Source: Bog-756 sp035531955
Lineage (GTDB): Bacteria > Actinomycetota > Acidimicrobiia > Acidimicrobiales > RAAP-2
Assembly: GCA_035531955.1 (NCBI GenBank)
Contig: DATKRZ010000066.1
Coordinates: forward strand, 1 to 64,000
Reading direction: 5' to 3'
Length of the DNA stretch: 64,000 bases
In this document: in pieces, positions 36,418 to 43,576 of the stretch
How the letters are laid out: each line of letters begins with the position of its first letter
Position numbering within the stretch: the stretch's first letter is position 1
Notes under the pieces: generated by a model
The model's input: the letters and a program-made list of their open reading frames with translations, nothing else
What the model was told of the DNA's origin: nothing
The model's database searches: none
Position numbers and translations under genes: made by a program

Positions 36418-37158
36418 GCGCCATGTCGGAACGGCCGCAGAGTCAGCCACCACCATGACCACAGCGGCTCCGGAGACGACCACGACCGTGCCGGCGACGA
36501 CCACGACCGTGCCGGCGACGACCACGACCGTGCCGGCGACGACCACGACCACGACCGTGCCGGCGACGACCACGACCACGACCACGAGCACGACCCTGGC
36601 CATGTCGCCGTATTTGGTTTGCGCGGTTGCAGCCATCCATACCCCCAATGCACCGACGTCACTGGCACACCCACGTCTGGTGCCGACCGCCGTCTGACCT
36701 GCACGTGCCTTGACGTCGAAGGCCGACGCGCCTGCCTTGCAGGGAGGAACTCCGGAGGCAACGGGGGGCGTCATCGGCGCTCGGGATTCGCTAATGTTGT
36801 AGGCCGCAGTGTTTCGCAGCGGCGAGGCGAGGTTGCTGGATGAATGGATGGACGGATTGTCGGGTCTGGATCCATGCCCTGTGAACGGCCAACGGGGCCA
36901 GGCAGTTTGCCGCCATGTCCGAGGCCGTGTGCCCGTGACCGCGGTGGCGCTCCAAGCGCATCCCGCCGCACATGGTCGGATGAACACGCACGGTGCTCGT
37001 CCCAGCGATGGTCACCGTGGGGGACGGAGGTATCGCCGACGGGCGCCTGATGTCCAGGGACTGCACTCCGCACCACCACGCCCCTCGACCGCGCTACGGC
37101 GTCCAGTCCCACGCTTCACTGACCGCAACCCAGATCACCCAACCGAACGGAGGACCTC
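36418..37158. other. 741-bp stretch without a supportable gene
   Basis: No frame on either strand has conserved protein features. The first part holds the ACGACC-rich tandem repeat; the remainder (about 36700-37150) is somewhat less GC-rich, with short ORFs in all frames and many CATCC/GGATG runs. The last bases carry the ribosome site (GGAGG) of the next gene. It may be decayed coding DNA or an accessory-region junction. Confidence 0.5.
36475..36600. repeat. 21-bp tandem repeat (Thr-Val-Pro-Ala coding pattern)
   Basis: Three exact copies of a 21-base unit (GACGACCACGACCGTGCCGGC; 36475-36495, 36496-36516, 36517-36537), one 27-base variant (36538-36564) with an extra CCACGA, and a degenerate tail to 36600. 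Read on the plus strand it gives repeated TTTVPAT, like linkers in secreted acidimicrobial proteins; on the minus strand it gives poly-Val/Gly. The enclosing frame (36455-36697) lacks a signal peptide or domain, so I treat it as repeat DNA rather than a confident gene. Confidence 0.85.
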
Positions 37159-37896
37159 ATGACCAAGACCGAACCTGGCAAAGCGCCCGGGTCGCCCGTC
37201 TACTGTGCCGGGCCGATGTTCAGTCTCGGCGACAAGCGCGAAGAGAAGCGGATCTCGAAAGTGCTCAAGGATGCGGGGTTCGCCACGTACCTCCCGCACA
37301 AACAGGGCATCGAAGTGGCCAAGGCGCTGCGGATGCTCACGAACCCTCCCCTTGGCGGCACCACCGACTTTGCCACCATCGTGGACTTCGCCCGAAAGAT
37401 CGGGTTCGCCCTGGACATCTTCCAGGTCGTGGAGGGGTGCAATTCGGTTGTGTTCAACATGGACGGAAGGGTGCCTGACGAAGGGAGTGCCGTCGAGGTC
37501 GCGGTCGCCTTCGCCGTCTGCAAGCCGATCGTGATCTTCAAGTCGACGGTGATCTCACTCATGGCGGGATATGACAGTCCGATGATCCAGGGCCTGGCCA
37601 CCAATTGGAAGTACGCGACCGATCTGGCTTCCTTGCCGGGCGCGGTCAGGAGCGCGGTCGCCGCCAGGCCCGGCGGCGGCGACACCTGCCGGTGCGAGCA
37701 CCTGGGAGCGGTCATCGATCTTGGCCGCCTGGTGTGGGCGAACATCGATCAGATCCACGCGGCGATGGACGATTCACCCCCGGCTCTCCTCAAACTGGTG
37801 CAGGACCTCGAGCAGCCTTGGCGCCCCCAGCTCAATGCTGCGTTCGGCCCGTATGCCCCGGCCCCCCCGGCCCACCCGGTCCCGAAGGTCATCTGA
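37159..37896 (+). CDS. nucleoside 2-deoxyribosyltransferase-like protein
   Basis: 245 residues, with GGAGG upstream of ATG. The start VYCAGPMFSLGDKREEKRISKVLKDAGF (14-41) matches the first strand and helix of the nucleoside 2-deoxyribosyltransferase/DRHyd fold. The active-site block is FNMDGRVPDEGSAVEVAVAFA (99-119), with D107, G109 and E113 in the usual D-x-G-(T/S)-x-x-E arrangement, then CKPIVIFK. The last 110 residues have a CRCEH cluster and a Trp-rich helix I cannot assign. Such enzymes cleave or exchange N-glycosidic bonds of nucleosides or nucleotides. It lies 69 bases upstream of the cyclase/ATPase gene on the same strand, so a shared role is possible. Confidence 0.72.
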   Translation: MTKTEPGKAPGSPVYCAGPMFSLGDKREEKRISKVLKDAGFATYLPHKQGIEVAKALRMLTNPPLGGTTDFATIVDFARKIGFALDIFQVVEGCNSVVFNMDGRVPDEGSAVEVAVAFAVCKPIVIFKSTVISLMAGYDSPMIQGLATNWKYATDLASLPGAVRSAVAARPGGGDTCRCEHLGAVIDLGRLVWANIDQIHAAMDDSPPALLKLVQDLEQPWRPQLNAAFGPYAPAPPAHPVPKVI

Positions 37897-37965
37897 TCAC
37901 GGGTCCGAGGAGGAAGAGGTGGCCGGCCCCGACAACGACTCGCTTGCCCGCGGCTGGGGGACCCG

Positions 37966-40900
37966 ATGAGACGTGCCATGGATGACGTACCAGGAGTCCA
38001 TACCCTCGGGGGCGGGCCGGACACGCTCGCCGGCCAGCGGCGGCAGGTCACGGTGTTGTTCTGCGACCTGGTCGGTTCCACCGCGCTCTCCTATCAGCTG
38101 GACCCCGAGGACCTCGGCGAGCTGGTGCTGGCCTACCAGGAGGTCGGGCGCGCCGCGGTGGACCGCTTGGGGGGCAGCATCGCGCAGTACCTGGGTGACG
38201 GGCTCATGGCGATCTTCGGGTACCCGACGGCTCACGAAGGAGACGCCGAACGCGCGGTCCGGGCCGCCGTGGAGATCATGGAGGACCTCGACGCCCTCAA
38301 CACCAGCCATGCCGCCGGCCTCGGAGTGCAGATTCAGGCCCGGGCCGGGATCGCCACCGGCGTCGCGGTGATGGGAGCCATGGGCAACCCGGACCGGGTC
38401 GACGTCTCGGTGTTCGGGTCGACCACCAACCTGGCGGCACGGCTCGAGTCGATCGCCCCGCCCGGGGCGGTGGTGCTCAGCAACAGGACCAAGGTCCTGG
38501 TCGGCCACTGCTGCCGGTTCGCCGACCTCGGTGAACCGGAGCTCAAGGGTGTGGGTCCCACCCGGGCCTGGCGGGTGACCGAATTGCTGGCACCGGGTGC
38601 GGCCCACGGGCTGCGCGCCTCACCGTTCGCCGGGCGCGCCTCGGAGCTGGGTCTCCTGCAACGACGCTGGGACCGGGCCCGGGCGGGGCACGGGTCGGCA
38701 GTCACGGTCTTGGGCGAGCCCGGCATCGGCAAGACCAGGCTCCTCGACGAGCTCGCGGCCCGGACCGGGCCACCTCTGGTGGCGTTCGCCTGCTCACCGC
38801 TGCAGACCGCCACTCCGCTGGCGCCGGTGATCGCCGCCTTCGCCCGGCTGCTCGCCGATGGTGCGGAGGGCCACGGGTCCATCGGCGCCTGGGCGGCGGC
38901 GCTGGGCTGCCAGGACGGCCATTTGCTCGACATGCTCGACGGTGCGGTCGACCGGGGGCCGGCCGGGGGCGGCGACCGGGATCTCCGCTGGCGTCGGACC
39001 ATCGCCGCGGCCTCTGACTTCCTCATCCGCGTCCTGGCTCCCGGACCCGCCGTTGTGCGCGCCGAGGACGTGCATTGGGCGGATCCGTCCACCCTCGAGC
39101 TGTGGCGCCTGTTGGCGGAGGCAGCCCCGACCAACGCGCTCGTCCTCCTCGCGTCCCAACGAACCGACGAGGGCGAAGGGTTGGATGGGTCGGTGGGTGA
39201 GGTCATGAGGCTCGAGCGGCTGGCGGAGGACGAGATGGCCGTCATCGTGGACACGATGGTGCCCGCCGAGCTCCCGGATCGGGCCGGGACCCTCCGCATG
39301 ATCCTGGACAAGGCCGATGGCATCCCGCTCTTCGCCGAGGAACTGGCAGCGGCGGTGTCCGAACGGCAGGCCGCCACCGATGTCCCGGCCTCACTTCACG
39401 AGGCCCTCTTGAGTCGCCTCGACCGCTTCGGTGAGACTGCCCGGGCCGCCCGGCTGGCATCGGTGGTCGGGCGTGACGTCAGCTCCAAGCTGATCACGCA
39501 GTTGGCCGGCCGCGACATGGACGACGACCTGGACAAACTGGTGGCGTCGGGGCTCATGGTCCGCGTCGGTACCGGGACCGACACGATCGTCTCCTTCCGT
39601 CACGCGCTGATCCGGGACACCGCCTACTCGTCCCTCCTGCGCCGCGACCGGAAACGGATCCACGCCGCGGTGGCCGAACTGCTGGTGGCCGGAGATGCCG
39701 CCTATGGCCAACACCAACCCCAGGTGCTCGCCCACCATCTCGAGGCCGCGGGCCACAACCTCGATGCGGCGGCGATCCTCCGCACCGCCGGGCGACGCGC
39801 CGGCGGGGATGGCGCCTACCGCGAATCCATCGACCTCATCGAGAGGGGGCTCACCGCCCTCGGGCCGGCGCCCGCCGGCGAGGTCCGGGACCGGCTCGAG
39901 CTCGAGCTCGTCGGGCTGCTGGCCAACGGCATCATGGCCGCCGAGGGCTATGGCGCCGAGCGGACCATGCCACTCTGGAATCGGGGCATCGTCCTGGCCG
40001 AAGCCCAAGGAGACGTCGACCAGCTGACCAGCATGCTCAACGGCGTCGCCACCTACCACTTCGACACCGGCCACTGCGACGCTGCTGCGGTCGTGGCCCA
40101 GCGGATCCTCGACATCGCCGCCGAGGAAGACCTGAGGATCGCCGCACTCCGCGGCCACTGCACCCTGGCACTGTGCAACATCTACCTCGGCCACCCGACC
40201 GAGACGATGACCCACAGCCGGCTCGCGCTCTCGCTCTATCAGCCCGAAGACTTCGAAGACGTCACCCTCGGCTTGGGGACCGACCACAAGGTCATCGCCC
40301 TCGGGGCCGGGGCGATGGCGTCGTGGTTGTTCGGTCAGCCGGACCGGGCGTTGACGCTCGCCCTCGATGGTGTCGACCACGCCGACACCATCGGGTCACG
40401 TCTGAGCGGCTCGATGGCGATGAGCCTCGCCGCACTCGTCCACTACCTCCGCGGCGACCATGACGCCGCCCTGGTCATGTGCGATCGGCTGATCGCAGAA
40501 GCGTCCCTCCTGCGGTTCCCCTACTGGCTGGCCTTCGCCAATATGATCCGCGGCGCGTCCACCGCGCTCTCGGGCCAGCCGCGCAGGGGATTGGAGCTGG
40601 TGCAGTCCGCCCTCGAGGCGCTGGCGTCCTCGGGCAGCAGCAGCGGAGCGTCCCTCGGGCTCACCCTCCTGGCCCGGTCACAAGCCGCCGGTGGGGACCA
40701 TGCGGGGGCATTCGCCTCCCTCGAGCTGGCCGAAGCTGTCTCCGCCCAGGCGGGTCAGCCGTTCTTCGATGCCGAGGTCCTCCGCCTCCAGGCCCAGACC
40801 GGATTCACCGCCGGCATCATCGACCTCGAGGGGGCCCGGTCTCGGCTGCATCGGGCGGTGTCCGACGCCCACCAGCGTGGCGCCGCCGCGCTCGAGCTGC

Positions 40901-41058
40901 GCGCTGCGCTGACCTGGGCGACCATCGAGCCGCCGGAGCACCGCCGCCGGGCCGTCGAACTGCTCGATTCCCTCCTCGCCGCCATGCCGGAGGGGACCCG
41001 TACCGAGGACCGCCGGACCGCCCAAGCCATCGTCCTTGCCGGCGCGGCGGGGGTTTGA
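37966..41058 (+). CDS. nucleotide cyclase-AAA ATPase-helical-repeat protein
   Basis: 1030 residues. A class III cyclase domain (about 25-205) has metal aspartates D34 (VLFCDLVGST) and D78 (QYLGDGLMAIFGYP) and transition-state residues N155 and R159 (NLAARLE). The lysine and aspartate that select adenine are replaced (Q74; SVFG at 148-151), so the product is uncertain. An AAA/STAND-like ATPase follows, with Walker A GEPGIGKT (250-257) and DVHWADPSTLELW. The C-terminal 450 residues are helical repeats of TPR type. The architecture matches regulators in which ligand binding to the repeats controls the cyclase. ATG 37966 or 37978 could be the start; neither has a strong ribosome site. Confidence 0.85.
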   Translation: MRRAMDDVPGVHTLGGGPDTLAGQRRQVTVLFCDLVGSTALSYQLDPEDLGELVLAYQEVGRAAVDRLGGSIAQYLGDGLMAIFGYPTAHEGDAERAVRAAVEIMEDLDALNTSHAAGLGVQIQARAGIATGVAVMGAMGNPDRVDVSVFGSTTNLAARLESIAPPGAVVLSNRTKVLVGHCCRFADLGEPELKGVGPTRAWRVTELLAPGAAHGLRASPFAGRASELGLLQRRWDRARAGHGSAVTVLGEPGIGKTRLLDELAARTGPPLVAFACSPLQTATPLAPVIAAFARLLADGAEGHGSIGAWAAALGCQDGHLLDMLDGAVDRGPAGGGDRDLRWRRTIAAASDFLIRVLAPGPAVVRAEDVHWADPSTLELWRLLAEAAPTNALVLLASQRTDEGEGLDGSVGEVMRLERLAEDEMAVIVDTMVPAELPDRAGTLRMILDKADGIPLFAEELAAAVSERQAATDVPASLHEALLSRLDRFGETARAARLASVVGRDVSSKLITQLAGRDMDDDLDKLVASGLMVRVGTGTDTIVSFRHALIRDTAYSSLLRRDRKRIHAAVAELLVAGDAAYGQHQPQVLAHHLEAAGHNLDAAAILRTAGRRAGGDGAYRESIDLIERGLTALGPAPAGEVRDRLELELVGLLANGIMAAEGYGAERTMPLWNRGIVLAEAQGDVDQLTSMLNGVATYHFDTGHCDAAAVVAQRILDIAAEEDLRIAALRGHCTLALCNIYLGHPTETMTHSRLALSLYQPEDFEDVTLGLGTDHKVIALGAGAMASWLFGQPDRALTLALDGVDHADTIGSRLSGSMAMSLAALVHYLRGDHDAALVMCDRLIAEASLLRFPYWLAFANMIRGASTALSGQPRRGLELVQSALEALASSGSSSGASLGLTLLARSQAAGGDHAGAFASLELAEAVSAQAGQPFFDAEVLRLQAQTGFTAGIIDLEGARSRLHRAVSDAHQRGAAALELRAALTWATIEPPEHRRRAVELLDSLLAAMPEGTRTEDRRTAQAIVLAGAAGV

Positions 41059-41079
41059 GCTGAGAGGACGAGACCGGTC

Positions 41080-41442
41080 TCAACGTTCGGGGAGGCCGAC
41101 CTGGAGCAGCTCGACGGCATTCCCCGCCGGGTCATTGACGAACGTCTGCCGGTTCGTTCCGATGCCGGAGGGGTCGGCTGCGTCGATTCCCTTCGAGCGC
41201 AGCTCCTGTACGACGGCGTCGAGGTCGTCGACACGGATGGCGAAATGCTGGCCCAGGTCGGAGGGGACGGGAGCCTCCACGAGGTGGACCTGCTGGGCGC
41301 CGAGTTCGATCCAGGCACCGGCGATGCCGAGGTCGGGCCGGTCGTGGCGCAGCGTGCCTCCGAGCACGTTGGTGTAGAAATCCACGCCTGCCTTCACGTC
41401 GGTCACATTGATGGCCACGTGGTGGATGGCGAGCGGCCTCAT
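41080..41442 (-). CDS. VOC (glyoxalase/bleomycin-resistance fold) protein
   Basis: 120 residues, one full vicinal-oxygen-chelate domain with two beta-alpha-beta-beta-beta halves: IHHVAINVTDVKAGVDFYTNVLGG at the start, HFAIRVDDLDAVVQELRSKGI in the middle and TFVNDPAGNAVELLQ at the end. Metal-type residues are H8 in IHHVAI, H66 in QHFAIRV and the late Glu in NAVELLQ. The substrate is unknown; relatives include lactoylglutathione lyases and dioxygenases. It is convergent with the cyclase gene and upstream of the disrupted acetyltransferase. Confidence 0.85.
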   Translation of the reverse strand: MRPLAIHHVAINVTDVKAGVDFYTNVLGGTLRHDRPDLGIAGAWIELGAQQVHLVEAPVPSDLGQHFAIRVDDLDAVVQELRSKGIDAADPSGIGTNRQTFVNDPAGNAVELLQVGLPER

Positions 41443-41460
41443 ACGGTGGATTCTCGTCCT

Positions 41461-41943
41461 TCAGGGGTGGCAGCGCAACGGGGCGGCCTCCGACGGGCAC
41501 CGTTGCATCCAGCGTCCCGGCTCGGGAACACTGGTGAAGCCGGACCGCTTGTCGAGGTCGTGTGCATCCTTGGTGCCCAGGAGGAGGAGCCGGGCGTCCC
41601 TCACCTCCGGGCGGTCCATCGCCGAGCGGACGATGAAGGCGCCGAGCCCCTGTCCGGCGGCGGCCGGCGTCGACGAACACGTCGCAGAGCCACCCAAAGG
41701 TCGCCCCGTCGGTGACCCAACGGGCGAAGCCCACCTGGACGCCGTCGGGACTGAAGCATCCAAAGGCGACCGACCCCCGGACCGACCTGGCCACCAGGTC
41801 GGCCGGACAGCCATCGGCCCAACAACTCTCCCGGCTCAGCCAGCGGTGGTTCCGGACCAGGTCGAGCCGATGCGCGTCGTCCGTGACCAGATGGCCGTCC
41901 GACCACGTCCACTCCTTCGGCTGAATGTGGTGGCCTCCGTCAC
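41461..41943 (-). pseudogene. GNAT acetyltransferase, frame-disrupted
   Basis: The pieces of a GNAT protein lie in two frames. One frame (about 41925 to 41670) gives PKEWTWSDGHLVTDDAHRL, WLSRESCWADG, VGFARWVTDGATFGWLCDVFVDA; the continuation GQGLGAFIVRSAMDRP then RDARLLLLGTKDAHDLDKRSGF lies in another frame (to 41461). The shift falls near 41660 in a GC-rich run, just before the acetyl-CoA loop. The first frame has no ATG/GTG/TTG between its upstream stop and residue LVARS; a GTG at 41943 lies in the second frame, so two compensating one-base shifts would restore a protein of about 160 residues. It could be a decaying gene or sequence error. Confidence 0.65.
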
Positions 41944-41962
41944 CGGTCCCCCTCGGCGGGGA

Positions 41963-42841
41963 TCAGGACAGCTGGGCCAGGCCCTCGATGGCGATCCGCT
42001 CGAAGGTGCCCGAGTCGCCGGCGAAGGGGACGGGCCAGTGGACGACCAGGTCGGTGATCCCGAGCGCCTGGTAGCGACCGGCCCAGTCCACGAAGGCGTC
42101 CAGCGAGGCGAGCGGGCGCTCGGAGGTCGATCCCTGGAGCAGGACCTTGTCGATCGACCCGTAGCTCCGTCCGTGCCGGTCGCATGCGGCCTCGAGCCCC
42201 TCCATCTGGGTCCGCACCACCTCGGAGGCCCGTGCCCCCGGCGAGCCGGCCGGGTCACGGGGATCCCCGTAGGTGACCCAGCCCTGCCCGTACTCGGCGG
42301 CCAGCCCGAACCCCCGGGGGCCGGTGGCGGCCACGACGAACGGCATCCTCGGCCGCTGCACCGGACCGGGGACCATGCGGACCTCCCGAGCCGAATAGTG
42401 GGCGCCCGCGGCGGTGGTCGATGCCTGGGTCAGCAGCCGGTCGAGGAGCGTGACGAACTCCCCGAACCGGTCGGCCCGTTCCGTCGACGACCAAGGGTGC
42501 CGGCCCAGGGCGGACGCGTCGAACCCCGAACCGCCGGCACCGATGCCCACGGTGAGCCGGCCGCCGGAGATGTCGTCCAGGGTCATCAGCTCCTTGGCCA
42601 GCGTCACCGGGTGGCGGAAGTTGGGGGAGGCCACCATGGTCCCGATCCGGAGGCGTCCGGTGGCGGTGGCCGCTGCGGTCAGGGTCGGGATGGCGCCGAA
42701 CCACGGGCGATCCCGGAAGCTGCGCCACGAGAGATGGTCATACGTATAGGCCGCATGGAACCCGAGCTCCTCGGCGCGTCGCCAGACCCCATGACCCTCC
42801 GCCCATCGATAGACGGGGAGGATCACCGTGCTCAAGCGCAT
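41963..42841 (-). CDS. luciferase-like (LLM class) F420-type oxidoreductase
   Basis: 292 residues from ATG 42841. TIM-barrel LLM protein: RAEELGFHAAYTYDHLSWRSFRDRPWFG, TMVASPNFRHPVTLAKELMTLDDISGGRLTVGIGAGG and PFVVAATGPRGFGLAAEYGQGW are landmarks of flavin- or F420-dependent oxidoreductases. Actinobacterial members mostly use F420, but the cofactor cannot be fixed from sequence. An upstream in-frame codon (42892) would add 17 residues without conserved features. It sits just upstream of the disrupted GNAT gene on the same strand. The substrate is unknown. Confidence 0.9.
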   Translation of the reverse strand: MRLSTVILPVYRWAEGHGVWRRAEELGFHAAYTYDHLSWRSFRDRPWFGAIPTLTAAATATGRLRIGTMVASPNFRHPVTLAKELMTLDDISGGRLTVGIGAGGSGFDASALGRHPWSSTERADRFGEFVTLLDRLLTQASTTAAGAHYSAREVRMVPGPVQRPRMPFVVAATGPRGFGLAAEYGQGWVTYGDPRDPAGSPGARASEVVRTQMEGLEAACDRHGRSYGSIDKVLLQGSTSERPLASLDAFVDWAGRYQALGITDLVVHWPVPFAGDSGTFERIAIEGLAQLS

Positions 42842-42911
42842 GGGGCCGAAACCTACTGTCGCTGTCGGGATCCCGCTTGTCCCGCCGGCCACCGACGTCC
42901 ATCATCGGAGG

Positions 42912-43418
42912 ATGGACCGAGACGGCATCAGAAGAAGGTTCCGCGCCCTCCACCGCGGGGTCGGCGTGCGGCGGGTCTCGGTGGGCAGTTCGCTGGCCTG
43001 GATCGCCTACGGCGCGCTGGCACGGGCGGCCGAGCACCTGCTGGAGTCCGGCTCGCTGGAACCGGAGGCTCCGTACCTGGACCGGGCCAGGGCGGACCGG
43101 GCGTTCGCGGCAGTTCCTACGGGAGCCCCTACCGCCCGGAGCCCCTACCGCCCGGAGCCCCTACCGGCCGTTGCGCCGACCGTTCAGACCGCGCCGCCCC
43201 GCCGGCTCTCGACGGTCACCCCGATGGCGGCCGAGATGATCAGCGCCGCGGCGATGGGCGCCAGCCACAGTCCGAACACGAAGGTCAAGACGGCGAACAT
43301 CGCCCCCATCCCGAGGAGGAAGGGCCAGATGCTCGATCCGGGGAACGATGCGACGGTCCCGGCCCCCTCGGCGATCTCACCCTCCGGGTCGTCGTTGAAC
43401 TGGGGCTTCATCTTGTAG
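42912..43418 (+). CDS. possible small protein, antisense overlap with ctaF
   Basis: Weak call. ATG 42912 has GGAGG directly before it, and the first 70 residues (RRRFRALHRGVGVRRVSVGSS...AYGALARAAEHLLESGSL) have plausible codon use. The frame then runs through a 16-base repeat and overlaps the certain ctaF gene on the opposite strand by 235 bases, where it can only be shadow. If real, the gene may once have ended near 43180, before the repeat altered the frame. No family recognised. Confidence 0.25.
   Translation: MDRDGIRRRFRALHRGVGVRRVSVGSSLAWIAYGALARAAEHLLESGSLEPEAPYLDRARADRAFAAVPTGAPTARSPYRPEPLPAVAPTVQTAPPRRLSTVTPMAAEMISAAAMGASHSPNTKVKTANIAPIPRRKGQMLDPGNDATVPAPSAISPSGSSLNWGFIL
43122..43169. 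repeat. 16-bp tandem repeat (3 copies)
   Basis: GGAGCCCCTACCGCCC at 43122-43137 and 43138-43153, and a third copy with one changed base at 43154-43169. The array ends 14 bases from the ctaF stop codon. Confidence 0.9.
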
Positions 43419-43576
43419 GACCACCAGAGATAGTACGAGCCGGGCAGCAGCCCGAGCAGCGCCGACCCCAGCAGCATCAAGAAGCCGGCGTCCTCATAGC
43501 TGGTGAACCAGTAGACGATGCCGATGACGGCGAAGAAGATCCCCGTGCCGGCGAGGAACACGGCGCTGACCCTCAC
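43184..43576 (-). CDS. ctaF: cytochrome c oxidase subunit IV (actinobacterial)
   Basis: 130 residues, start GTG 43576 overlapping the ctaD stop (GTGA). Four helices: VFLAGTGIFFAVIGIVYWF, then FLMLLGSALLGLLPGSYYLWW, and two after 85. The cytoplasmic loop FNDDPEGEIAEGAGTVASFPGSSIWPF is the hallmark of actinobacterial CtaF (D/E-A-E-I-A-D/E-G-A-G). It stabilises the aa3 oxidase. The upstream part of the same frame is the shadow of ctaD. Last gene of ctaC-ctaD-ctaF. Confidence 0.93.
   Translation of the reverse strand: MRVSAVFLAGTGIFFAVIGIVYWFTSYEDAGFLMLLGSALLGLLPGSYYLWWSYKMKPQFNDDPEGEIAEGAGTVASFPGSSIWPFLLGMGAMFAVLTFVFGLWLAPIAAALIISAAIGVTVESRRGGAV

Noticed and set aside
36455..36697. Small Thr/Pro-rich secreted protein
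   Set aside because: No signal peptide, no domain, composed almost only of the repeat; kept as a repeat feature.
36169..36987. Minus-strand Val/Gly-rich frame as a membrane protein
   Set aside because: The hydrophobic run is only the complement of the 21-bp repeat, and the rest is the shadow of the DUF1810 gene.
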